Of a DNA stretch of 14,386 nucleotides, positions 1-6,361 are shown piece after piece. Position numbers and translations under genes: made by a program. The notes below the pieces were generated by a model that was given only the letters and a program-made list of their open reading frames with translations, had not been told where the DNA came from and searched no databases. Numbering within the stretch: position 1 is the first letter of the stretch; each line of letters starts with the position of its first letter. Origin of the DNA: CAYUNA01 sp047629355 (GTDB taxonomy: Bacteria; Bacteroidota; Bacteroidia; Chitinophagales; Saprospiraceae); contig JBLHWU010000171.1 of the NCBI GenBank assembly GCA_047629355.1, positions 1 to 14,386 of the forward strand. The letters are read 5' to 3'.

Positions 1-537
1 GTTTTATACCCATCTGGAATTTCACTACCTCTTTCAATTATACTTCCTAATCCAGTAACTTCTGGTGAAAAATAACCATCCATATCTCCAACATTTTTTT
101 TTACTCTAAGAACTGACTTATCAAGTGAAATAGTATCATAGGGTGATTCTCTAAATTCTGTAGAAATAAAATCTACGTAAATTCTAAAACGAAATTATTC
201 ACACTATCATAAAATATGTATTCTATAAATTCTATTTCAACCGTGTAAGATGAAGGTCCGTTTTCTCTATAACATTTAAAATAATATCCGTTTTCTACCA
301 CTTCATATTTTTTTTCAAACAACGAAAAACGACTTTCCGCTCCGAGACCATCCTCAAATACTATAGCTGTGACATCTTCATAAGAAGGAAATTGATTTTT
401 TGTTTCAGCCAATAAATAAGCTGTTCCTATCAATTCATCCTCACAGTCATTTTTTTACATCCATTACATATACTAAAAATAACTAAAATAAAAACTCCAA
501 TTAAGTATAGTTTTTTGATTTTAATTGTTGTCTTCAT
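1..537 (-). pseudogene. Lipoprotein-like gene with two frameshifts, cut by the left edge
   Basis: I do not recognise the family. The ATG at 537 opens a lipoprotein-type signal peptide: MKTTIKIKK, a hydrophobic stretch, then NGCKK with a candidate lipid-anchor Cys27. The frame then hits a stop after an A7 run (T7 at 450-456 on the plus strand). The frame that continues past it reads DCEDELIGTAYLLAE and stays open to a TAG at 173-175. A third frame, entered near the AAA at 179-181, reads YVDFISTEFRESPYD and is open to the window edge. One extra base in each run would join all three into a continuous protein of at least about 178 residues. It may be a decayed gene, or the sequence may carry two single-base deletions. 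All other genes in the window are intact, which makes a generally poor assembly less likely. An annotation with a start at 433 would miss the signal peptide. Confidence 0.6.
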
Positions 538-617
538 TTGAAAAATTTCCATATCTGAGATATTATATAAGATTAAAATATTTTCTATCCCTAAAATTAA
601 CAATTTCTAATAAACTC

Positions 618-1295
618 TCAAAATAACCGCAACGGTTCCCTCACCTCCTCATGCAACTTCGCCGAATCATTCTTCACACTCCCCAAATCCGACGAAACCC
701 GATACCTATATAACAGGTCATCCGGCGGCGTTTGAATTTTCGCCAATATATCCGTCAATTCATGCGGGCGCAACCAATCCTTCTGCAACTCTTGCCAAGG
801 CAAAATCACTGGCATCCGTGTGTGAATTTCAGATATTTCCTTATTCGGTGGAGTTGTCAAAATGGAAAAACTTTTCACCTTATATTTGCCATTATACCAT
901 TCATCCCAAACCCCAGCCATTACAATCAGCCGACCATTTTTTAATTGAATCCGATACGGGATTTTTTGTTTCCCCTCTTTCCGCCACTCATAAAAACTAT
1001 CCGCCAATACCAAACACCGCCGCTGCCGAATCGGCAACCGAAACGATGGCTTCGATTCAATGCCTTCCTTGCGTGCATTAATCAATTTCCCACTATTTTT
1101 CCCATCAGTTGACCAATGCGGAATCAAGCCCCAGGTCAAATATTGTAATCGTTTTGGACTCTCATTCGTCACCACATAGGCGTGTTGCGTAGGCCCAATA
1201 TTATAGCTCGTTCGCAAATTACTTTCCGCCGAAATGAAAGGCAATTCTTCTAAAATTTTACTCTTGGTAGCCGTCATTGAATATCGTCCACACAT
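618..1295 (-). CDS. yedK: SRAP domain protein (YedK/HMCES family)
   Basis: Members of this family covalently trap abasic sites in single-stranded DNA through their N-terminal cysteine, protecting the lesion during replication. The 225-residue protein begins MCGRYS, so Cys2 becomes the nucleophile after Met removal; this fixes the start at 1295. The other catalytic positions are all visible: Asn73 in LINARKE, Glu103 in DSFYEW and His158 in IHTRMPVIL. The motifs YNIGPTQ (31-37) and WGLIPHW (55-61) are also family hallmarks, and the length is normal. It is expected to be a cytosolic, DNA-bound protein. It is transcribed alone, away from ctaA, and a TATATTTG box about 110 bases upstream could be its promoter. 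No other SOS or repair gene is adjacent except the distant SNF2 helicase. Family assignment is very secure; the activity is inferred from conserved residues. Confidence 0.95.
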   Translation of the reverse strand: MCGRYSMTATKSKILEELPFISAESNLRTSYNIGPTQHAYVVTNESPKRLQYLTWGLIPHWSTDGKNSGKLINARKEGIESKPSFRLPIRQRRCLVLADSFYEWRKEGKQKIPYRIQLKNGRLIVMAGVWDEWYNGKYKVKSFSILTTPPNKEISEIHTRMPVILPWQELQKDWLRPHELTDILAKIQTPPDDLLYRYRVSSDLGSVKNDSAKLHEEVREPLRLF

Positions 1296-1405
1296 ATAAT
1301 AATAGATATTTGATGTCCGTAATTTGGATGCTTAATCTATTCCTCATAATTTAGCCTTAATCTAAATTAAAACTCCATTACAAACAAAAAAAATTAAACG
1401 CCCGA

Positions 1406-1438
1406 CAAATATAACATAAAAAGTTGATTTAAAACAAA
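1406..1438 (-). promoter_or_regulatory. Candidate promoter for the SRAP gene
   Basis: Read on the minus strand, TATATTTG (1406-1413) matches the Bacteroidota -7 element TAnnTTTG, and TTTG (1435-1438) sits 21 bases upstream as a -33 element. Transcription would start near 1400, leaving a leader of about 105 bases. Match by eye only. Confidence 0.45.
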
Positions 1439-1547
1439 TAAATGCGCTCTAAAAACCAAAACAATTAAATCAAATCCTAAAACTTACCAACACTTTCTTT
1501 TTTTAGGTTATGTAATAGTCATATAATCAGTATTTTAGCAAAAATGC

Positions 1548-1743
1548 TTGTCCACAGCTTTTATGTATAAAGCTGTTGGTTTAGCTAACAGTTATCAACC
1601 CTTACTAAGAATATAAAAATAAAACATTTGAATAAATTAAATACTATCTCTTTTTTGTGGAAACCAGTACCCTTTACTGACATCCCAAATGCAGTTGTTA
1701 ATTTACAAAGTTGTTATTTTTACCAATAGAATAACTTTCCACA
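1548..1743. other. Cluster of DnaA-box-like motifs
   Basis: Three nine-mers lie within one base of DnaA-box forms TTATCCACA or TTTTCCACA: TTGTCCACA (1548-1556, +), GTTTCCACA (1656-1664, -) and CTTTCCACA (1735-1743, +). A weaker TTATCAACC lies at 1592-1600. Two of them sit in an 11-bp direct repeat TCCACAGCTTT (1551-1561 and 1738-1748). No box is a perfect match and dnaA is not in the window, so an origin role is only a possibility. Confidence 0.3.
1554..1591. repeat. Two overlapping, mutually exclusive stem-loops
   Basis: ACAGCTTT (1554-1561) pairs perfectly with AAAGCTGT (1569-1576) around a 7-base loop. CTGTTGG (1573-1579) pairs with CTAACAG (1585-1591), including one G-T pair, around a 5-base loop. 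The two stems share 1573-1576, so only one can form at a time. The first stem begins inside the TTGTCCACA motif. There is no U-tract, so this is not a classic terminator. Confidence 0.4.
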
Positions 1744-1978
1744 GCTTTGTTAGTAACCTTCTTAGCTATTGAAAACAAAGGCTTTTCACTGTTAGGTCGA
1801 TGTGAACTTAGTTTCTACAAAGTGGAGAACCAATTTACCTAATTTAAATCAAGAAACTTTTCACCAAACTAACACCACTGATGATAAGGAGATTTTTCTT
1901 TAAATTTTAAAATAAATTAATAACCTATTATTATAGAATGACACTTTTCTGAAACTTGGAAAAACAAAACAATTTAGT

Positions 1979-2008
1979 TTTGCGGAAAGAAACGACTCTG
2001 TATTTTTG
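1979..2008 (+). promoter_or_regulatory. Candidate promoter for ctaA
   Basis: TATTTTTG (2001-2008) fits the TAnnTTTG -7 element, with TTTG (1979-1982) 18 bases upstream as a possible -33 element. Transcription would start near 2015, giving a leader of roughly 120 bases that includes the hairpin at 2090-2126. The AT-rich background makes chance matches likely. Confidence 0.35.
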
Positions 2009-2089
2009 ACTCAATCCTTACGGAAGATTCCTTGTTTTTGAAAAACTCATTTTTGAAAAAAAGGTTTTAATAGTAGTGAATTGTAATTC

Positions 2090-2126
2090 GTTGCTCATCA
2101 ATCGTAGCAGATAAATAGCGAGCAAC
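2090..2126 (+). repeat. Hairpin in the ctaA leader
   Basis: GTTGCTC (2090-2096) is the exact reverse complement of GAGCAAC (2120-2126), with a 23-base loop. It ends 12 bases before the ctaA ATG and could affect access to the start. A 7-bp stem with a long loop could also be chance. Confidence 0.3.
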
Positions 2127-2138
2127 AAATAAACGAAT

Positions 2139-3311
2139 ATGAAAATGATAGCAGATAATAAAATTTCTTCCTTGGTACACCGCCCTGTTCGGGTGTGGTT
2201 GTTCATAGGCGTATTCATGGTTTTTATGCAGGTCGTCATTGGTGGGATTACGCGACTAACGGATTCAGGACTATCAATTACCGAATGGGCGGTCATTCAA
2301 GGCACAATGCCGCCTACAAATGTCGTAGAGTGGGAACAAGCCTTCACAGAATACCAAGTGATGGCTAAAAAGCAATTTGAGACGCTTCACGCGGATATGA
2401 CCCTTTCTGAATTTAAAGTGATTTATTTTTGGGAATACTTTCATCGTTTGTGGGCGCGGACGATGGGCTTTGTATTTATCTTTCCATTTATCTTTTTTCT
2501 CTGGAAAAGAGGAAGTTATCAACGTCTGTTGAAAAGGTTGGGGATAACTGGCAATGCACCGCCGAAAGATGAAGAACATTTGCGTTGGATGCCGAATTGG
2601 ACGATGAAATGGCTCGGGGTTGTGATTTTATTGGCAATCTTAGCCGCTACTTTTGGCTGGATAATGGTTGCGAGTGGACTAAATGATAGCAGCAGGACTT
2701 GGGTGAGTGCCTACAAACTTTCGATTCATTTGAGTATTGCGACTGCCCTATTTTCTTGTTTAGTCTGGACTTACATTCGTGCATCACAACCTGCGGGAAT
2801 GGATTTCAAACAGTTTAATTTGAAAAAATGGTCGCGCATTATCACAGGTGTTTTGTTTTTACAAATCATTTTAGGTGGTTTAATGGCAGGAATGCGAGCT
2901 GGACTGATTCATCCTTACTTTCCATTTTTTGTACACGGAGACCGCTTGTTAAGCACGTTATTGGAAACGCAGCAAGCCAATGCCGAGGGCATGATTAATT
3001 ATGAAGCATCGGTTTTTGTCAAAGGATTGGTGCAAATTTTGCATAGAGGAACTGCTTACTTGTTGTCGGGCTTGATAATTTGGTTTTATGTAAAAGCACG
3101 TAAAAGCAATATATCTAATCGGTTGCAATTTGCTAATAATTTACTTTTGGGAATGTTAGTAATCCAATTTTTGCTTGGAATTATGACAGTTATCAACAGC
3201 CTGGGGAGGATTCCGTTAGTTTATGGCGCTTTACATCAATGTGGTGCTCTGGTTTTATTAGCGATTCTGTTGTTTGTTAATTTTCAATTTTGGGAACAAG
3301 AGAAAAATTAA
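2139..3311 (+). CDS. ctaA: Heme A synthase, COX15/CtaA family
   Basis: This integral membrane enzyme oxidises the C8 methyl of heme O to a formyl group, making heme A for aa3-type cytochrome oxidase. The 390-residue protein has about eight predicted membrane segments in two repeated four-helix halves. Hallmarks visible are GGITRLTDSGLSITEW (35-50, with conserved Glu49), GTMPP (55-59), GWIMVASGL (173-181) and GGLMAGMRAG (246-255). Four histidines lie at the heme-ligand positions of the two halves: His102 (FHRLW), His197 (IHLSI), His302 (LHRGT) and His366 (LHQCG). ATG at 2139 is used; a second ATG at 2145 is equally possible and would remove two residues. The gene appears monocistronic. Heme O synthase (ctaB) and oxidase subunits, often nearby in other genomes, are absent here. 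Family assignment is very secure. Confidence 0.96.
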   Translation: MKMIADNKISSLVHRPVRVWLFIGVFMVFMQVVIGGITRLTDSGLSITEWAVIQGTMPPTNVVEWEQAFTEYQVMAKKQFETLHADMTLSEFKVIYFWEYFHRLWARTMGFVFIFPFIFFLWKRGSYQRLLKRLGITGNAPPKDEEHLRWMPNWTMKWLGVVILLAILAATFGWIMVASGLNDSSRTWVSAYKLSIHLSIATALFSCLVWTYIRASQPAGMDFKQFNLKKWSRIITGVLFLQIILGGLMAGMRAGLIHPYFPFFVHGDRLLSTLLETQQANAEGMINYEASVFVKGLVQILHRGTAYLLSGLIIWFYVKARKSNISNRLQFANNLLLGMLVIQFLLGIMTVINSLGRIPLVYGALHQCGALVLLAILLFVNFQFWEQEKN

Positions 3312-3313
3312 TG

Positions 3314-3351
3314 TTATTAATAAATAGTATATTTAAACTATTGATAAATAA
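3314..3351 (+). repeat. AT-only imperfect hairpin after ctaA
   Basis: Bases 3314-3328 pair with 3337-3351 at 13 of 15 positions around an 8-base loop, beginning three bases after the ctaA stop codon. The stem is almost entirely A-T and has no U-tract after it. It may help end ctaA transcription, but this is weak. Confidence 0.25.
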
Positions 3352-3486
3352 AGGGGTAAGGATAAAGTGTGAAGTGAATTGATAAAGTAGCTATTTTATA
3401 AGTTCAAAAATTCGTTTCTAAGAAATAGAACAACAAAAAAGTGTAGAGTTAAATCAAAATTCTGAAAAAAGGTGCAAAAGCAAGAG

Positions 3487-3506
3487 TAATCCACAGGTGT
3501 GGAGAA
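3487..3506. other. Inverted pair of DnaA-box-like motifs
   Basis: TAATCCACA (3487-3495, +) faces TTCTCCACA (3498-3506, -), so the core CCACAGGTGTGG is nearly symmetric. Each is one base from TTATCCACA. It is followed by GTTAATAAC and a very AT-rich stretch, an arrangement seen in bacterial origins. Not proof of an origin. Confidence 0.35.
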
Positions 3507-3526
3507 AATTGTTAATAACTCGTGTA

Positions 3527-3546
3527 TTTTGTTAAATTTAACAAAA
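3527..3546. promoter_or_regulatory. 20-bp perfect palindrome, possible operator
   Basis: TTTTGTTAAATTTAACAAAA is exactly self-complementary with no spacer. It lies 25 bases upstream of the TAACTTTG box at 3572, near where a -33 element would be. Dyads of this kind often bind dimeric repressors or activators. No regulator gene is adjacent, so the binding protein is unknown. Confidence 0.4.
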
Positions 3547-3571
3547 ATAGGGGATTATTTTAAAATTAGCG

Positions 3572-3579
3572 TAACTTTG
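3572..3579 (+). promoter_or_regulatory. Promoter-like -7 box, upstream copy
   Basis: TAACTTTG matches TAnnTTTG. No convincing TTG lies at the expected -33 distance. If used, the leader to the hydrolase would be about 140 bases. Confidence 0.3.
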
Positions 3580-3678
3580 GAATAAAAAAGTCTTGCTAAA
3601 AAGCTTGCATTTTTGCTAAAGAAACCCTTACTTTCACAAAATATCGAGGATGTCGGGTAAAAGCACCGTTTAAATGTT

Positions 3679-3686
3679 TATTTTTG
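3679..3686 (+). promoter_or_regulatory. Promoter-like -7 box for the hydrolase gene
   Basis: TATTTTTG followed by CGCC matches the Bacteroidota -7 element TAnnTTTG. A start near 3693 would leave a leader of about 32 bases before the ATG at 3725, a typical distance. No clear -33 TTG is seen. Confidence 0.45.
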
Positions 3687-3724
3687 CGCCTTTAAAGCTC
3701 AATTCTTCATATTATAAAATATAA

Positions 3725-4501
3725 ATGAACAAGGAATTAAAGACAGAAGGAAAGTTTAAATTTATCGAAACCAAAGGTGGCGATGAAAATTTGTTGCTAC
3801 TTCACGGTTTATTTGGGCAACTGAGTAATTTTGAAGGCATCATCGAAAAGTTTAGCGAAACGCACAATGTCATTGTACCGATTTTGCCGATTTTTGAAAT
3901 GCCCATTCGGAAAATTTCCGTCAAAGGACTGCTCGATCATGTCATCGAATTTATCGAATATAAGCAACTAAAAAATTTGCATGTCCTTGGTAATTCACTC
4001 GGCGGACACATCACTTTACTATTTGCTTTGGCAAAACCAGAATTAATCTCTTCTTTGATTTTGACGGGAAGTTCTGGTTTATTTGAAAGCGCCATGGGGT
4101 CTACGTTTCCAAAACGAGGCGACCGGCAGTATATCAAAGATAAGGTTCAATCAACATTTTACAACCCTGAAATAGCGACGGAAGAGATGGTTGATGAAGT
4201 GTTTGACGCCACTAATAATCGAAATAAGGCCATTCGGATTATCGCTACTGCGAAATCTGCAATTCGACACAACTTAGGCGATAAATTACATCAAATCAAA
4301 GCGCCAACGTTGTTGATTTGGGGAAAACAAGATGCCGTAACACCGCCGTTTGTAGGAGAAAAGTTTAACGAACTTATCAAAGATTCCCGATTAATATTTG
4401 TGGATAAATGTGGACATGCGCCGATGATGGAACAGGCAGCTATTTTTAATGAACATTTAATGAGATTTTTAGAAGAAATGGCAGTGAAGGTGGAAAAATA
4501 A
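3725..4501 (+). CDS. Alpha/beta-fold hydrolase
   Basis: A 258-residue cytosolic serine hydrolase with no signal peptide. The fold markers are in order: LLLLHGLFG (23-31, oxyanion-hole HG), nucleophile elbow GNSLGG with Ser91, acid Asp203 in LIWGKQDAVTPP, and His231 in CGHAPMMEQ near the end. The triad is complete, so it should be active. The pattern is shared by esterases, MenH-like and meta-cleavage hydrolases, and the substrate cannot be read from the sequence. The gene is monocistronic, preceded by a 413-base regulatory-looking gap and followed by a strong terminator. The ATG at 3725 is the first in frame with the family's normal N-terminus. It has no evident link to ctaA beyond sharing direction and the similar gap sequence. 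Confidence 0.9.
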   Translation: MNKELKTEGKFKFIETKGGDENLLLLHGLFGQLSNFEGIIEKFSETHNVIVPILPIFEMPIRKISVKGLLDHVIEFIEYKQLKNLHVLGNSLGGHITLLFALAKPELISSLILTGSSGLFESAMGSTFPKRGDRQYIKDKVQSTFYNPEIATEEMVDEVFDATNNRNKAIRIIATAKSAIRHNLGDKLHQIKAPTLLIWGKQDAVTPPFVGEKFNELIKDSRLIFVDKCGHAPMMEQAAIFNEHLMRFLEEMAVKVEK

Positions 4502-4524
4502 TACTTGAAATTAAAATTTAGTCG

Positions 4525-4569
4525 AAAAAAAATAGGGTAGGATTGTAGCAATCTTACCCTATTTTTTTT
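4525..4569. terminator. Bidirectional intrinsic terminator
   Basis: Bases 4525-4545 pair with 4549-4569 to give a 21-bp stem (one G-T pair) around the loop TAG. The core TAGGGTAGGATTG is flanked by an A-run on one side and a T-run on the other, so the RNA ends in a U-tract in either direction. It lies between the converging hydrolase gene (+) and the 4595-5059 gene (-). Confidence 0.88.
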
Positions 4570-4594
4570 GAAAACAGGAAATATAAAACATCTT

Positions 4595-5059
4595 CTATTT
4601 CTTCTCTGCCTTTTTCGTAATCAATTCCTTCACAATCTCTGGATGCTGATTTAAAAAACCTTGAAACCGATACTGACTGGGTACAAAAGTTGCTTTCTTC
4701 CCAAAAATTCCTTTATTTTTAAAATGTACCGTTATGGTACTCAAAATCAGAAAATCAACTTCGCTTATTTTCTCAATTTGATGATACGGATAACGCGCCG
4801 TCTTGATATAATTGGTTATATAAATAAACCCTTCGTCCATCTCCACTCGATGCAGTTTCAATAAGGTAAAATATAAAATCGTCGCTCCGACCAAAAAGAA
4901 AATCGACATCACGATTCGTAATGTTTCAATTGGAATCGCGCCTGTTGGAATGCGGTTTTCTGACCACAAAACAATTGCAAATGCTCCAAAGAAAACTATC
5001 CAAAAGACAGGCAAGAATATTTTTAAAAATAAGGTGAAATTGGTAGAAACTCGTTGCAT
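4595..5059 (-). CDS. Small membrane protein with a PH-like C-terminal domain
   Basis: The 154-residue protein is not assigned to a named family. It has two hydrophobic helices, about residues 10-32 (LFLKIFLPVFWIVFFGAFA) and 48-67 (IVMSIFFLVGATILYFTLL). These are followed by an 85-residue polar tail with alternating strands: RVEMDEGFIYITNY, ARYPYHQIEKISEV and STITVHFKNKGIFG. That layout (two helices, then a beta-rich part with a short helix at the end) resembles bacterial PH-like (bPH_2) membrane proteins. It is the last gene of the minus-strand series and ends at the shared terminator. The 92-bp inverted repeat at 5074-5165 separates it from DUF58. The start ATG at 5059 leads straight into the first helix. 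Function unknown. Confidence 0.7.
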   Translation of the reverse strand: MQRVSTNFTLFLKIFLPVFWIVFFGAFAIVLWSENRIPTGAIPIETLRIVMSIFFLVGATILYFTLLKLHRVEMDEGFIYITNYIKTARYPYHQIEKISEVDFLILSTITVHFKNKGIFGKKATFVPSQYRFQGFLNQHPEIVKELITKKAEKK

Positions 5060-5073
5060 GAAGGTGGTTTTTT

Positions 5074-5165
5074 ACGGTTGACGGCGGACGGTAGATGGTG
5101 GACGAAGCGGCAAGTAAAATATTATTTGCCGCTTCGTCCACCATCAACCGTCCGCCGTCAACCGT
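5074..5165. repeat. Large inverted repeat built from 7-bp units
   Basis: Left arm 5074-5117 and right arm 5122-5165 form a 44-bp stem with one mismatch (5093/5146), one G-T pair and a 4-base loop. The outer 35 bases of the left arm run in 7-bp steps close to ACGGTNG (5074, 5081, 5088, 5095; degenerate at 5102). The arms are much richer in G+C than their surroundings. The element fills the gap between the DUF58 stop and the next start. On the minus strand it is followed by A residues rather than U, so it is not a standard terminator for DUF58. Confidence 0.85.
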
Positions 5166-5168
5166 CTT

Positions 5169-6035
5169 TTACTTTCTCTTTTTGAAAAATTTAAGCAGCG
5201 CATTCACATAGGATTCATCCGTTTGAATGCTTATGTAATCCGTCCCGCTTTTTAAAAAAGTATTGCGGAAGTAATCAAAGTTTTTATTAAAAATATCCGC
5301 ATATTTTTGCCGAACAGAAGCCATTCCTGTATCAATCCACCCAACTTTCCCTGTCTCTGCATCGACTGCTCGAATGAGTCCAATATTTGGAATTTCTTTC
5401 TCTCGCGGGTCGTATAAATGCACGCCGATAATGTCGTGTCGTCGTGCTGCAATCCGCAGGGGGTCTTCATATCCCGTATTCATAAAGTCAGACAAAATGA
5501 AGCAGATACTTCTTTTCTTGACTAGATTATTGAAATAACGCAGAGCTTCTCCAATATTTGTCCCATTACTTTCTGGATGAAAATCAATCAACTCGCGAAT
5601 AATTCGTAAAATATGCGACTTTCCTTTCTTTGGTGGAATAAATTTTTCAACCTTATCAGAAAAAAACAAGACTCCAACTTTATCATTATTTTGAATCGCC
5701 GAAAACGACAGCACAGCCGAAATCTCCGTCATAATTCCCTGTTTCAGCTGATTCGTCGTTCCAAAATACGAAGACTGACTCACATCAATCAACAACATCA
5801 CCGTCAATTCTCGTTCCTCTTCAAATACTTTAATATGCGGGTCACCTGTTCGCGCCGTCACATTCCAATCAATATTCCGCACATCATCGCCAAACTGATA
5901 ATTGCGCACCTCACTAAACGACATGCCTCGCCCCTTGAATGTACTGTGATATTCCCCCGAAAAAAGCTGTCTGCTCAATCCGCGAGTCTTGATTTCTATC
6001 TTCCGAACTTTTTTGATGATGTCAGCAGTTTCCAC
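5169..6035 (-). CDS. DUF58 domain protein with a vWA-like fold
   Basis: A 288-residue protein, full length for the family and without membrane segments. The DUF58 signature lies at about 36-76: GRGMSFSEVRNYQFGDD, then RNIDWNVTART and KVFEEERE. A von Willebrand A-type metal site follows in LLIDVSQSSYFG (DxSxS at 84-88). DUF58 proteins usually work with a MoxR-type AAA+ ATPase and Bat-like proteins in envelope or stress-tolerance complexes, but no moxR lies in the window. The start is GTG at 6035: no in-frame ATG exists upstream before a stop, and the codons just before it belong to a 9-bp tandem repeat. The large inverted repeat at 5074-5165 follows three bases after the gene. Family assignment is secure; function is not known. 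Confidence 0.92.
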   Translation of the reverse strand: METADIIKKVRKIEIKTRGLSRQLFSGEYHSTFKGRGMSFSEVRNYQFGDDVRNIDWNVTARTGDPHIKVFEEERELTVMLLIDVSQSSYFGTTNQLKQGIMTEISAVLSFSAIQNNDKVGVLFFSDKVEKFIPPKKGKSHILRIIRELIDFHPESNGTNIGEALRYFNNLVKKRSICFILSDFMNTGYEDPLRIAARRHDIIGVHLYDPREKEIPNIGLIRAVDAETGKVGWIDTGMASVRQKYADIFNKNFDYFRNTFLKSGTDYISIQTDESYVNALLKFFKKRK

Positions 6036-6040
6036 GGTCT

Positions 6041-6085
6041 GATTATTTCGATTGTTATGATTTATTCGATTATCTCGATTCTTTT
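6041..6085. repeat. Five tandem 9-bp units upstream of DUF58
   Basis: Units start at 6041, 6050, 6059, 6068 and 6077, and every one begins GATT followed by five mainly T/A/C bases. The repeat lies five bases upstream of the DUF58 GTG. Its period is a multiple of three, so on the minus strand it is open in the DUF58 frame and reads as Asn/Arg-rich codons, back to a TAA, but with no start codon. Confidence 0.6.
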
Positions 6086-6359
6086 AGAACACAAATTTAA
6101 GCAAAAGTTAAGTAAGTAACGGTGAAAGAATAAGTTCCTCAACTATCCTCGTTTATTTTGGTCTTAGTTTTTGCTTTTGAAATAGGAGTTATCTATACAT
6201 CATGACTGTTTCAAAAGTGAAAAATAAGGGCAAAAGAAATACAGGAGAGTTAGAGAAGTTATTTTTTTACCGTTACTAAGTCAGATTTTTAATTCAAGAA
6301 GCCTCTATATGACCTTTCAAAATTACTTGTGTTCTGCTCGAATTGGAAATCCGAGTTAC
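6086..6359. other. Intergenic region upstream of DUF58
   Basis: No gene is seen here. On the minus strand TAAATTTG (6092-6099) matches the TAnnTTTG -7 element and could drive DUF58 with a leader of about 50 bases; I see no clear -33 TTG. The left REP-like hairpin (6337-6361) lies at the other end, at the stop of the membrane-protein gene. The rest is AT-rich and featureless. Confidence 0.4.
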
Positions 6360-6361
6360 TT
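6337..6361 (-). repeat. REP-like hairpin, left copy
   Basis: On the minus strand this reads AAGTAACTCGG, then a short palindrome: CTCGGATT pairs with AATTCGAG (one G-T pair) around TCC. It matches the copy at 6841-6865 at 21 of 25 positions, in opposite orientation. It overlaps the stop codon of the 6360-6833 gene. Confidence 0.6.

Larger units (their letters stand above)
1296..2138. other. Long AT-rich intergenic region between divergent SRAP and ctaA genes
   Basis: This 843-base gap has no credible open reading frame or recognisable RNA gene. It holds the SRAP promoter (1406-1438), a cluster of TCCACA-core motifs (1548-1743), two overlapping hairpins (1554-1591), a candidate ctaA promoter (1979-2008), a tandem pair of TTTTTGAAAAA (about 2035-2060) and a leader hairpin (2090-2126). 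It also shares short sequences with the gap downstream of ctaA: TTTAGCAAAAATGC at 1534-1547 is the reverse complement of 3607-3620, and AACCCTTACT occurs at 1597-1606 and 3623-3632. Size and motif content are unusual for a gap between two single-gene units. Confidence 0.6.
3312..3724. other. AT-rich intergenic region between ctaA and the hydrolase
   Basis: This 413-base gap has no credible gene. It contains the AT hairpin (3314-3351), an inverted pair of DnaA-box-like motifs (3487-3506), a 20-bp palindrome (3527-3546) and two promoter-like boxes (3572-3579 and 3679-3686). It shares a 14-bp inverted and a 10-bp direct repeat with the gap upstream of ctaA. Confidence 0.55.

Noticed and set aside
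450..456. Programmed frameshift at the A7 run of the lipoprotein gene
   Set aside because: Slippage could restore the first frame, but a second frameshift near 180 lacks a slippery site, so programmed decoding of the whole gene is unlikely.
732..1081. Plus-strand open frames of 70 and 87 codons over the SRAP gene
   Set aside because: They are antisense shadows of a well-supported gene with a full set of catalytic residues.
2018..2579. Minus-strand open frames of 92 and 101 codons over the start of ctaA
   Set aside because: Low-complexity antisense translations of a clear ctaA gene, with no recognisable domain.
5074..5165. Inverted repeat as intrinsic terminator for DUF58
   Set aside because: On the minus strand the hairpin is followed by A residues, not a U-tract.
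5613..6119. 168-codon plus-strand open frame over DUF58
   Set aside because: Antisense to DUF58; composition is rich in Arg, His and Ile as expected for a shadow, and no motif is seen.
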